Assembly (NCBI RefSeq): GCF_014356525.2
Contig: NC_052507.1
Span: 37,684,368-37,748,367 of the forward strand
DNA length: 64,000 bases
Origin: Nilaparvata lugens
Taxonomy: Eukaryota > Arthropoda > Insecta > Hemiptera > Delphacidae
Direction: 5' to 3'
The notes beneath the pieces are model-generated. The model was given only the letters and a program-made list of their open reading frames with translations, was not told the origin of the DNA and did no database searches. The translations under genes and the position numbers were made by a program. Numbering within the stretch: position 1 is the stretch's first letter; each line of letters opens with the position of its first letter. Below are positions 9,481-19,510 of this stretch, piece by piece.

Positions 9481-10678
9481 ATGGCTGATTTGATGGAGGA
9501 TTTGGATTTATTAGACATTGAAGACTTTTCGATTCCTAATTCACAAGATGTCAACAATACAATCCAACCTTTCAACTTGAAAATCATCAATTTCAACATC
9601 AGAAGCTACAATAAAAATTTTGAAGAATTTCTTATTCAACTGGAAGACCTGAACGTGGATTTTGACGTGATAGTCTTAACGGAATGCTGGATTGCTGGTG
9701 GTGTTTCCTTGAAATCAATTAATAATTATGCCTGCCACAAAACAGAAAACAATATTCTACAGAATGATGGAGTAATAATTTATGTGAAATCCGACTATTT
9801 TGTCAAAATAAAAGAAATTGCAGTTAGGCAAGCCAACTGTTTGAATATGCATTTAAAAATTGGGAAAGATACTTTTGTTATAACAGCGTTATAGATCTCC
9901 ATCACACTTGGACTTAACAGAATTTCTCATTGATCTGAGGCAGACTTTGGATGATAATGGAAAGTATTTTCACATCGTTCTAGGAGATTTGAACATCAAC
10001 ACAAAAGAACCAAATCAGCACAGGCAACTGGAAGACTATGGTAATCTACTCAGTGAATATGGATTCCTACATTGTATAAAGCACGCAACTCGTATTGGAA
10101 ATAATAGCGCTTCATGTATAGATCATATTCTGATAAACTTTAAAAAAGATATAATACCAATAGTTTTCCCAAATTCTATCACAGATCATTTTATAACTAT
10201 TCTGGGAATTGAATATGATGCGGTAGAACACAATCACAACAGAAGAAAACCCTACTATGAAAGTATTGATTATGATAAACTTTCATTGGCACTAACGAAT
10301 GAGACCTGGAATTCCGTGTACCTGCAGGAATGCGCTGATAGTGCTTTGAAGAGAATGATAGGAATACTGGAGAAATACACAGAAGAATGTAAAGTTATTA
10401 ATAGATTATCACACACAAAAAGAAAAATTAAGCTTTGGATTACAAATGGATTAATTACATCAATAAGGAAGAGAGATAAATTACACAGACAAAGTAAGAA
10501 TAATACAGCGAATCTACAGCTTAGAGAGTATTATAGAAGGTACAGAAATCTACTAACAACTGTAATAGAAAATGCGAAGAAACAATACTTTTCAAGGCGA
10601 TTTGAAACTTCCAGCAACTCTAAGCAAACATGGGAAGTAATAAGAGAAATAACTGAAGTGCAACGGCCAAGAACATAA
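9481..10678 (+). pseudogene. LINE-B ORF2 N-terminal half: APE endonuclease and linker
   Basis: The ATG at 9481 begins MADLMEDLDLLDIEDFS. Endonuclease motifs follow: INFNIRSYNKNFEEF (about 9590), VIVLTECWI (about 9670), VLGDLNIN (about 9985), SCIDHIL (about 10110) and SITDHF (about 10180), covering the catalytic N, E, D, N and D/H positions of the fold. A one-base deletion near 9890 produces a TAG and shifts the frame; the continuation runs from about 9900. The linker (KIKLWITNGLITSIRKRDKLH) leads towards the reverse transcriptase. An in-frame TAA at 10676-10678 separates the halves. The enzyme would nick target DNA; this copy is inactive. Confidence 0.8.
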
Positions 10679-12420
10679 ATCCACCAAATCAACTTGGAAG
10701 GGAGAGAATTGAAATTGGGAGATAATGATAAAGATATGGCAAATTCTTTCAATGAATTTTTTATTAGTATTGGATCAAAACTGGCCCAGGAAATTCTAAA
10801 TAGCGATTGTAATGGCGCAGATGAGCATGCGGCAGCTGATCAGATAGTCTGCCGGTCATTATTCTTTACACCTGTCAGTGAGGACGAAATGATAAAAATC
10901 ATTAATAGTCTTAAAGCTAATAGTGCACCTGGACTCGATAATTTAAAACCAGATTTTTTCAAACAGTATAATACTATACTTGTCAAGCCTTTAACACATA
11001 TTGCAAACAGAATTTTTGAGGAAGGTGTTTTTCCACGGTGTCTTAAGGAAGCTGTCATTTGTCTAATCTTCAAAACAGGAGATAAGAAAGATATGAATTG
11101 CTACAGACCCATATCATTACTCAGTACATTATCAAAAATTTTTGAAAAGTGTATTAAAACAAGACTGATCAGCTTTCTTGAGAAAAATAATCTTCTATCG
11201 CCAAACCAATATGGTTTTAGATCTAGTCGCAGTACAAATGATGCTATCCACTATGTGACCACTCAGATTGCCGATAAAATAAACACTGAAGAGAAACCAT
11301 TAGCAGTATTCCCAGATTTAAAGAAGGCTTTTGATACCGTGTCACATGACATTCTTCTTTCAAGGCTTGATAACTATGGAATAAGAGGAGTCGCATGGAA
11401 TCTTTTCAAGAGCTACCAATCAAACCGAACACAATGTGTCAGAGTCAATGCATGTATAAGCAACAAGCTGACTGTAAAGTTTGGAGTGCCACAAGGAACA
11501 GTACTAGGACCAATTCTTTTTCTTCTCTACATAAATCCATTATGCAACATGGAAATTAATGGATCAATCCCCACCTTTGCAGATGATACTGTTCTACTGT
11601 TCTCTGAACCGACCTGGGAGATGACCTGGAGAGAAGCCGAGACTGGACTTCAGAGGGTGTCTCGCTGGTTGAGTGAAAATCTGCTAACATTGAACCATGA
11701 GAAAACCTTCTTTCTGACCTTTTCGGCGACTCAACATGGACAGCCAACAGGAGATGAGATAGTAATCGAGAATCAACGGAATAACACTTCATACACAGTT
11801 CACAGGAAACAGTCACAGAAATACCTGGGAGTTACTATGGACTCTTTTCTGCGCTGGGATCATCATCTCAATGAATTATGCGGGAGACTGAGGAAGACCA
11901 TCTACAGATTCAGGATTCTGAGGACACTGGTCGACAAGGGATGTCTAAGAGTTATCTACTCCTTTCTAGCACAGTCTCTCATGCTGTATGGCATTGTGGG
12001 ATGGGGGGGTACAAGATTCTTGCACAACGAAGCTTCAGGGTACAGAAGCTGATCATGAGGGTCATCAACCAGAAGCCTCCATGCTATTCATCAGACCAGC
12101 TGTTCAATGAGTTTGACGTGATGAATCCAAGACAGCTTTGCTGCAAGGAGATACTATGCAGATTACACAAGAACCCAACAACATTCCAAACCAGAAACCA
12201 CAACCACAACACCAGATACAGGAATCTTCTCATTACCAGTGTTGCAAGGGAGGCTCTATACCAGGGACATTTCAATCATTTAGCACCAAAATTATATTAT
12301 CTACTTCCTGCAAACTTAAAACAGACTAATCATCCTGGGAAGTTCAAGACGATAGTACACAATTGGTTGATGAGCAAAGGAAGACAGAACATAGAAAACA
12401 TTATTTCAAACGACAACTAA
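10679..12420 (+). pseudogene. LINE-B ORF2 C-terminal half: reverse transcriptase
   Basis: Reverse-transcriptase blocks appear in order: NSAPGLDNLKPDFFK, CYRPISLLSTLSKIFEK (about 11100), NQYGFRSSRSTNDAI, AVFPDLKKAFDT (palm motif A, with P where L/M is usual), GVPQGTVLGPILF (about 11480) and the catalytic TFADDTVLLFS (about 11573-11605). The post-RT region continues to about 12030. There a G-run (GGGATGGGGGGG) carries one base too many or too few, and the frame shifts. The C-terminal part (YKILAQRSFRVQKLIMRVI and onward) then reads to the TAA at 12418-12420. Only a few disabling changes are seen, so it is a fairly young copy. Confidence 0.85.
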
Positions 12421-12512
12421 CCACCTAATGACTTACTAAACACTAACTGATTAATAATACGCACAAAAAATGTGATTGATGTTATAGTTTTAGTTTTTTT
12501 TGGGAAATAAAC

Positions 12513-13572
12513 ATTTTATTCATTTATTCATTATTCATTTATTCATTTATCATTTATTCATTTATTCATTATTCATTTATTCATTTATTCATTTATTCAT
12601 TTTTCATTATTCATTTATCATTTATTCATTTATTAATTTATTCATTATTCATTTATCATTTATTCATTTATTCATTTATTCATTTATTCATTATTCATTT
12701 ATTCATTTATTCATTTATTCATTTATTCATTCATTTATTCATTCATTCATTTATTCATTATCATTTATTCATTTATTAATTTATTCATTTATTATTTATT
12801 CATTTATTCATTTATTCATTTATTCATTTATTCATTTATTAATTTATTCATTTATTCATTTATTCATTTATTCATTTATTCATTTATTAATTATTCATTT
12901 ATTCATTATTCATTTATTCATTTATTCATTATTCATTTATCATTTATTCATTTATTCATTCTTCATTTATTCATTTATTCATTATTCATTTATTCATTTA
13001 TTCATTCATCATTTATTCATTTTTCATTTATTCTTTATTCATTTATTCATTATTCATTTATTCATTATTCCTTTATTCATTTATTCATTATTCATTTATT
13101 CATTTATTCATTTATTCATTTATTCATTTATTCATTTATTCATTTATCATTTATTCATTATTCATTTATTCATTTATTCATTTATTCATTCATTTATTCA
13201 TTTATTCATTATCATTTATTCATTTATTCATTTATTCATTATTCATTTATTCATTATCATTTATTCATTTATTCATTTATTCTTTATTCATTTATTCATT
13301 CATTCATTTATTCATTTATTCATTTATTCATTCATTCATTTATTCATTTATTCATTTATTCATATTCATTATTCATTTATTTATTCATTTATCCATTTAT
13401 TCATTCATTCATTTATTCATTTATTCATTTATTCATTTATTCATTTATCATTCATTCATTTTATCATTTATCATTTATTCATTTATTCATTTATTCATTT
13501 ATTCATTTATTCATTTATTCATTTATTCATTTATTCATTTATTCATTTATTCATTCATTCATTTATTCATTT
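12513..13572. repeat. (TTTATTCA)n satellite, array A
   Basis: About 1.06 kb of an 8-bp unit TTTATTCA with frequent 7-bp and 4-bp variants. The long reading frame across it (SFIHLFIYSFIHLFIY and so on) is just the translated repeat. It starts directly as the tail of LINE-B, so it most likely grew from that tail. Confidence 0.95.
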
Positions 13573-13782
13573 CTGAGCTACTTTTTCGCTCGCTAATCAT
13601 CCGCGCATGCGCAGTAGATTTACTTTACGCTCCAAAATCATTCACGCATGCCCAGAAGAGTTTCTTAATGCTTCCTAATCAGCTGATTGTAAGCAGCTCG
13701 CCAAAAAGTCAGATCTCAACCTAAAAAGTCGGTAATTGTAACTCCGCCGATATAAGTAATTTAACAGGTTTGGGCAGTTGTA
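13573..13782. repeat. left flank of mariner, duplicated segment copy 1
   Basis: The sequence starts CTGAGCTACTTTTTCGCTCG and contains GCGCATGCGCAG and CACGCATGCCCAG. It is nearly identical to 15471-15680 (a handful of substitutions). It separates satellite array A from the first mariner copy. Confidence 0.9.
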
Positions 13783-14622
13783 CAAGGTGAGGCATAGTAA
13801 CAAGCAATTTTAAAAATACTGTTAAATAAAACCCTTTGTTAAAAATTATTTTAATTCCACAATATTAAAAAACATGAAAAAGCATTTTCTGCAACAGTAA
13901 AATGTCAGTTATTTCTTGAAAATAACTCCAGTAAGATGGCGTCCGTTTAAACGTACACATTCCTCCAGCCGGACCTTGAATTGACTCATCACATTTCGTA
14001 GCATTGCCAGTGGGATTTGACCAACTTCCTGCCGGATCCGCTCTTTCAGGGCTTCAATTGTTCTAGGAGGATTACCTTGGTAAACCTTACTTTTCAGATA
14101 ACCCCACAAGAAAAAATCACATGCTGTGAGGTCAGGTGAACGAGAGGGCCATGCAATATCTCCATTTCGGGAGATCACACGATTTGGAAACAACTGATTG
14201 ACAATATGCATGCTTACTCGAGCAGTGTGGGATGTTGCTCCGTCTTGCTGGAAAAACATTTCATCGTTCACTTCGTACTGTCCAAGTTGTGGAGTAAAAA
14301 AGTTGTCCAACATCTCTGCGTATCTCTGCGAAGTCACTGTCACCGCATTGCCTTGGCCATCTTCAAAGAAGTATGGCCCTATGATCCCTAATGAAGACAT
14401 GGCGCACCACACAGTTACTTTTTGGAATGCAATGGCTGCTGATGCAGTTCTCTAGGGTTAACATCACTCCAAAATCGAAAGTTTTGCTTGTTAACATAAC
14501 CTGAGAGATGGAAGAGCGCTTCATCACTCATCCACAAACGGTTTACAATGTCCTCGTCTTCATTAATCAAATCCAAAATTCTAAGCTGAACCGGCTTCTG
14601 CTTACAAAATCCGTTTCCTTTA
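13783..14622 (-). mobile_element. mariner DD41D copy 1, truncated
   Basis: The 3' inverted end begins CAAGGTGAGGCATAGTAACA after TA at 13781-13782. The element is nearly identical to the complete copy 1898 bp to the right, but stops at about 14622, where satellite array B begins abruptly. Confidence 0.9.
13909..14622 (-). pseudogene. mariner transposase, C-terminal part of copy 1
   Basis: This is the same protein as the intact copy from about residue 130 onward, including the D161, D255 and D297 regions. Two single-base deletions in homopolymer runs (T-run near 14418, A-run near 14578) break the frame, and the N-terminal DNA-binding half is missing at the duplication breakpoint. It is clearly inactive. 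Confidence 0.9.
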
Positions 14623-15470
14623 TCATTATTCATTATTCATTTATTTATTCATTTATTCATTTATTAATTTATTCATTTATTCATTATTCATTATCATTTA
14701 TTCATTTATTTATTCATTTATTCATTTATTCATTTATTCATTTTTCATTATTCATTATTCATTTATTCATTTATTCATTTATTCATTATTCATTTATTAT
14801 TATTCATTTATTCATTATTCATTTATTCATTTATTCATTTATTCATTTATTTATTCATTTATTATTATTCATTTATTCATTTATTCATTATTCATTTATC
14901 ATTTTTCATTTATTCATTTATTCATTTATTCATTTATTCATTTACTCATTTATTCATTATTCATTTATTCATTATTCATTTATTCATTTATCATTTATTC
15001 ATTTATTCATTTATCATTTATTCATTTATTCATTTATTCATTATTCATTTATTCATTATCATTATTCATTTATTCATTCATTTTATTCATTCATTTTATT
15101 CATTTATTATTATTCATTTATTCATTTATTCATTTATTCATATTCATTTATCATTTATTCATTTATCATTTATTCATTTATTCATTTATTCATTCATCAT
15201 TTATTCATTTATTCATTTATTCATTCATTCATTTTATTCTTTATTCATTTATTCATTTATTCATTTATTCATTTATTTATTCATTTATCCATTTATTCAT
15301 TCATTCATTTTATTCATTTATTCATTTATTCATTTATTCATTTATTCATTCATTCATTTATCATTTATCATTTATTCATTTATTCATTTATTCATTTATT
15401 CATTTATTCATTTATTCATTTATTCATTTATTCATTTATTCATTTATTCATTCATTCATTTTATTCATTT
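14623..15470. repeat. (TTTATTCA)n satellite, array B
   Basis: About 850 bp of the same 8-bp repeat as array A. It ends at the same junction (CTGAGCTACT). Near that junction both arrays share the variant order TCATTTATCATTTATCATTTA, as expected if B is a duplicate of the right part of A. The reading frame through it is a repeat artefact. Confidence 0.95.
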
Positions 15471-15680
15471 CTGAGCTACTTTTTCGCTCGCTAATCATCC
15501 GCGCATGCGCAGTAGATTTACTTTACGCTCCAAAATCATTCACGCATGCGCAGAAGAGTTTCTTAATGCTTCCTAATCAGCTGATTGTAAGCAGCTCGCC
15601 AAAAAGTCAGATCTTAACCTAGAAAGTCGGTAATTGTAACTCCGCCGATATAAGTAATTTAACAGGTTTGGGCAGTTGTA
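15471..15680. repeat. left flank of mariner, duplicated segment copy 2
   Basis: Copy of 13573-13782. It contains CCGCGCATGCGCAGTAG and CACGCATGCGCAGAAG, two NRF1/erect-wing-like palindromes, and ends at the TA where the intact mariner is inserted. Confidence 0.9.
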
Positions 15681-15714
15681 CAAGGTGAGGCATAATAACA
15701 AGCGATTTTAAAAA
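15681..15714 (+). repeat. mariner terminal inverted repeat (transposase 3' side)
   Basis: Starts CAAGGTGAGGCATAATAACA and ends ATTTTAAAAA. It pairs with the inverse of 16987-17020 at 32 of 34 positions. Confidence 0.95.
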
Positions 15715-15808
15715 TACTGTTAAATAAAAACCCTTTGTTAAAGAATTATTTTTATTCCACAATATTAAAAAACATGAAAAAGCATTTTCTGCAACAGTAA
15801 AATGTCAG

Positions 15809-16906
15809 TTATTTCTTGAAAATAACTCCAGTAAGATGGCGTCCGTTTAAACGTACACATTCCTCCAGCCGGACCTTGAATTGACTTATCACATTTCGTA
15901 GCATTGCCAGTGGGATTTGACCAACTTCCTGCCGGATCCGCTCTTTCAGGGCTTCAATTGTTCTAGGAGGATTACCTTGGTAAACCTTACTTTTCAGATA
16001 ACCCCACAAGAAAAAATCACATGCTGTGAGGTCAGGTGAACGAGAGGGCCATGCAATATCTCCATTTCGGGAGATCACACGATTTGGAAACAACTGATTG
16101 ACAATATGCATGCTTACTCGAGCAGTGTGGGATGTTGCTCCGTCTTGCTGGAAAAACATTTCATCGTTCACTTCGTACTGTCCAAGTTGTGGAGTAAAAA
16201 AGTTGTCCAACATCTCTGCGTATCTCTGCGAAGTCACTGTCACCGCATTGCCTTGGCCATCTTCAAAGAAGTATGGCCCTATGATCCCTAATGAAGACAT
16301 GGCGCACCACACAGTTACTTTTTTGGAATGCAATGGCTGCTGATGCAGTTCTCTAGGGTTAACATCACTCCAAAATCGAAAGTTTTGCTTGTTAACATAA
16401 CCTGAGAGATGGAAGTGCGCTTCATCACTCATCCACAAACGGTTTACAATGTCCTCGTCTTCATTAATCAAATCCAAAAATTCTAAGCTGAACCGGCTTC
16501 TGCTTACAAAATCCGTTTCCTTTAGGGCCTGAACCATTTGGATTTTGTACGGGTGGAAGTGCAAATCTTGGTGTAAAATTCGTCTTACCGTTCGGTTTGA
16601 AATCCCAAGTGTAACGCTGTGTCGGCGAGCTGAGCGACGAGGGCTTCTGTCAGTGGCGACTCTTACACGTTCAACGTTTTCAGGTGTGCGCACAGTTTTC
16701 GGTCTTCCTGTTTTATTCCTTGTCGTTGACGCAGTCTCTTCAAAGTTCTTAACCCAATTTTTAATCGCGCAGGCAGATGGCACCGGCTGATTCCGATTAA
16801 TGTTGAAATGGTTGCGGAATGCACGACGTGCTAACTGGTATGAACTACCGTTTTGATAAAAGGCTTTGACAGCGTACGCACGATGCTGTGGGGTCCAGCG
16901 CTCCAT
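15809..16906 (-). CDS. mariner-family transposase, intact, DD41D
   Basis: The 365-aa protein would cut and rejoin the element's ends at TA sites in the nucleus. The start ATG at 16904-16906 lies about 80 bp inside the 5' inverted repeat. Residues 1-60 form a helix-turn-helix like DUF4817 (WTPQHRAYAVKAFYQNG). A GRPK motif is at 67-70, and a second helix-turn-helix is suggested by SNRTVRRILHQDL (103-115). The catalytic triad is D161 (WMSDEAHFH), D255 (FFQQDGATSHTA) and D297 (SPDLTACDFFLWG). D255 and D297 are separated by 41 residues, unlike the 34 of classical mariners. No stop or frameshift is present. The spacing resembles the rosa-type DD41D groups, but exact family placement is inference. 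Confidence 0.93.
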   Translation of the reverse strand: MERWTPQHRAYAVKAFYQNGSSYQLARRAFRNHFNINRNQPVPSACAIKNWVKNFEETASTTRNKTGRPKTVRTPENVERVRVATDRSPRRSARRHSVTLGISNRTVRRILHQDLHFHPYKIQMVQALKETDFVSRSRFSLEFLDLINEDEDIVNRLWMSDEAHFHLSGYVNKQNFRFWSDVNPRELHQQPLHSKKVTVWCAMSSLGIIGPYFFEDGQGNAVTVTSQRYAEMLDNFFTPQLGQYEVNDEMFFQQDGATSHTARVSMHIVNQLFPNRVISRNGDIAWPSRSPDLTACDFFLWGYLKSKVYQGNPPRTIEALKERIRQEVGQIPLAMLRNVISQFKVRLEECVRLNGRHLTGVIFKK

Positions 16907-16986
16907 TGTGACTAAATGCTATTTCGCGCCAAACGTAACTGATGCTATCCCCTCCACCTCCCTCCAACGCAGCTTGGTTCGCGCGC

Positions 16987-17020
16987 TTTTTAAAATCGCT
17001 AATTATTATGCCTCACCTTG
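16987..17020 (-). repeat. mariner terminal inverted repeat (transposase 5' side)
   Basis: The inverse strand starts CAAGGTGAGGCATAATAATT and ends ATTTTAAAAA. It abuts TA at 17021-17022. Any promoter for the transposase would lie between here and 16906. Confidence 0.95.
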
Positions 17021-17150
17021 TAGAAAAAATTTTGTATGTAATTCGTGCGTACTGCTTCTTTATCGCTCTTCCAAAATTATCACTCGCTCCGCTTCGCGTC
17101 GCGTGATAACTGTTTCGCGCGAGCGATAAAGTCGCGCATTACGCTCTTAA
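17021..17150. repeat. CpG-rich nested palindromes flanking mariner
   Basis: CTTTATCGCTC (about 17058) pairs with GAGCGATAAAG (about 17121), and inside it TTATCACTCGC pairs with GCGTGATAA. The segment is unusually rich in CG dinucleotides for this AT-rich window. It does not match the other duplicated flank and may be the rest of the element into which the mariner jumped. Confidence 0.6.
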
Positions 17151-17437
17151 TACATAAATACCTATTTTATACTCTCCATTTTGATTCACAGCCCAAGTTT
17201 CTATTATGTTTCCTTGATTAAATACAGATTCTCGAAGTTGTGGTGTTCTTTTTGAATCACGGTGTATTACTCAAAGAGAAATGAAGAAAACCGTAATCCA
17301 ATGAATACAATGAAGGAAAAATTCTATCCAATGATTATTTCTATGGGAAATAAAGTGTGATGTTCATTTGACAAGTGTATGGATTGCTGAAAATCAGAAG
17401 CAATATTCAGTTGAGGAAAAAGTTATCTGAGAGAGAA

Positions 17438-17441
<4 letters not shown>

Positions 17442-17480
<39 letters not shown>
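17442..17480. repeat. (GA)n microsatellite
   Basis: About 39 bp of GA dinucleotides following GAGAGAGAATTAT, with no interruptions. Confidence 0.95.
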
Positions 17481-17486
<6 letters not shown>

Positions 17487-19430
17487 TATAAAGAGTGGTG
17501 AGGGAAAGTCAAGCAAGTTCAAGGGAGAATTTGTTCGTGGGAGAACGTTATAATAACTTGCAGCTACCTCCTAAATGAAAAAAGAGTGCAGAAAGTTGGT
17601 TGTTGGAGGGTAGGCCTGGGTTTTCGTGTCTCTTCAAATTAAATTCGGACAAGCAGAGCAAAAAAATGTTTCTCGTTACAAAACAAACCTTATTCCTCTT
17701 TCTTCTTCCCTTCTCTAAGTTTCAAATATGTCTCACGCAGCAGGATCGCAATTTACTGCAGAGATAATTAATTATGTGTGTCAGTGTAGTGAAGTGTCCA
17801 AAGCACGGTCCGTTCGTTTACGCATTGAATGCGGCGGCTTTCATTGATAAATTGACGCTTTCTCTTCATTAGAATCATTGTACCTCTTCTCATAAATGAA
17901 CACATAGTTGAACAGTGTATGAGTTCAGCGTCTGGATATTTGAAATTAGTTTTGAATAATCCAAAAAAATGGATTGCTTCTGATCCCATCATGACAATGC
18001 ATCTCTAACCATCGCCAATGCACTTTTGTCTATGAAGTTATTGATACATTCATTTGAGTAGCTTCAAGAAATTGTATCAAGTACTTATTAAGACTCTTTA
18101 ATTTTAAGAAAAATCAATGGAGATGGATGAGGTTTTAGAAATCATGTAATAGTATTGTGCTTATTCACTCTATGAATACTCAATAACACTTCTTGGAAGA
18201 GATAGTAATCTCTCTTGAGCTCTGAAAATCACTATAATGAAAATATGTGCTAAAATATACAGTATAACAGAATAGAATTCGTTAACACTTATCAAGGATC
18301 CAGAATAGAACATTTTGTTACTGATGATGCACCTCATTATTTCCCATAATATTATTCTTTATTGTTTTGTTCTTCTCATCCAAGGAGAACCATATGAATG
18401 ATGAATTCCAGTTGAAATTGGAAGGATAATTCAGGGAGTCGATTAATCATCAGACAGCAACGATATAAGAATATTTCATTTTACCGTAGGTATGGTATAA
18501 ACAAGATATCGTGGATATAGACCGTGCTCAAGGAACAAGGTAAAATTATTCAAGAAAAGTGGCTATTCACAAAACTGAGTCAATCACAAATCGAATATGA
18601 GGAAGACAAAAAAATTTCTCTATAAACCCCACTCTATTAATAATTTGAGAAAAAATATATAATTACAGTGCATCAAATGACCCTTCCACACACGATGTTA
18701 AGCAATATTCATGTGAGAAACACAAAAGAGCTGGAGTGAGTGAGGTAGTTGAGAAACTGGCAAAAAAATATTTTGTGTCGGTACAGAAGTTTCATTGAAT
18801 TGGCATCACATAATGATAAAACTACAGTACTTTCTTTCTACTCCTCATGGTATCACTTCTCAGTACACTCCATGCATACATTATAAAAGTATTTTCTTTA
18901 TGCATTGGAAGCTTTGCGTGGAGCACAAGTGGCGCATAAAACATAATAATTATTTTATATAAAGTGAATTATTACGATGAATCCATCTTACTTTCGGCAC
19001 TACACTTCTCGTCTCGTTTTACTTTTGAATATAACTAGATTACTTTTGAATATGATAAATTTGCAATTCTAAAGTTGGTTGCCTATTATAAACCAGTAAT
19101 AAGAGGATCATTGATTTATACAGAGCTTTTCTTTAACACTACTATCAGGACAGAATGAATTTACGCATAGATATGAGCTTATACACTAAATATATTCATT
19201 CATACAATTCATTATTTTCATTATCCATTCATACAACAAGTACATCATCAAAATGATAGAGAAAGGAAAAATAAGGTTACCTTGTCATATTCCTCTCCCA
19301 AATTTAGATAAGGTTACACATAGTCACCTTATCGCATCAACAAACAAACTTAATTCTATAGGACTATAGAATATACTATAAATGTCCTAATAAACTAAAT
19401 GTGTCCGGGCAGAATGCATTAACGGACATA
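17481..19430. other. no recognisable feature
   Basis: AT-rich sequence with only short reading frames. A 74-residue frame on the minus strand (17768-17992) has no recognisable motif and is probably chance. Confidence 0.5.
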
Positions 19431-19510
19431 TATGAACAAGCCCACCTCGTGTGGGACTCAAATTCCTGAGCTGAGTCAACCATTCAGGGGCATTTAATAC
19501 TGTCGTGCAG
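19431..19510 (-). mobile_element. possible tRNA-derived SINE fragment
   Basis: On the minus strand a TGGTTGACTCAG string (A box-like) is followed by GAATTTGAGTCCCAC (B box-like) and CGAGGTGGGC. The order resembles the better head at 21604-21690. The B box is degenerate, so this is a weak call. Confidence 0.35.

Larger units (their letters stand above)
9481..12515 (+). mobile_element. LINE-B: near full-length ORF2 non-LTR retrotransposon
   Basis: The element contains endonuclease, linker and reverse transcriptase coding sequence from 9481 to 12420, then a short 3' UTR with GGGAAATAAACATTTTATTC and a (TTTATTCA)n tail merging into the satellite at 12513. No ORF1 is present upstream; the 5' side joins the viral helicase fragment. 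LINE-D at 25766-29220 has the same architecture. Motif style (NIRS, FADD, PQGTVLGP) points to the CR1/L2/Jockey superfamily. Confidence 0.85.
15681..17020 (-). mobile_element. complete mariner-family transposon (DD41D)
   Basis: The 1340-bp element is flanked by TA at 15679-15680 and 17021-17022, the classic target duplication. Terminal inverted repeats are 34 bp with two mismatches: both ends begin CAAGGTGAGGCATAATAA and share AGCGATTTTAAAAA. A single intact transposase frame occupies 15809-16906. Length, ends and intact gene suggest recent, possibly still autonomous, insertion. Confidence 0.95.

Noticed and set aside
12500..13576. 358-residue open frame rich in Ile, His, Phe, Ser
   Set aside because: It is the translation of the (TTTATTCA)n satellite; interruption pattern and lack of any non-repeat segment show no gene.
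14198..14455. Plus-strand frames inside the mariner copies (also 16098-16343)
   Set aside because: Antisense shadows of the transposase; the same peptide appears in both copies because the DNA is duplicated.
14508..15494. 328-residue open frame across the second satellite
   Set aside because: Same satellite, preceded by antisense mariner sequence.
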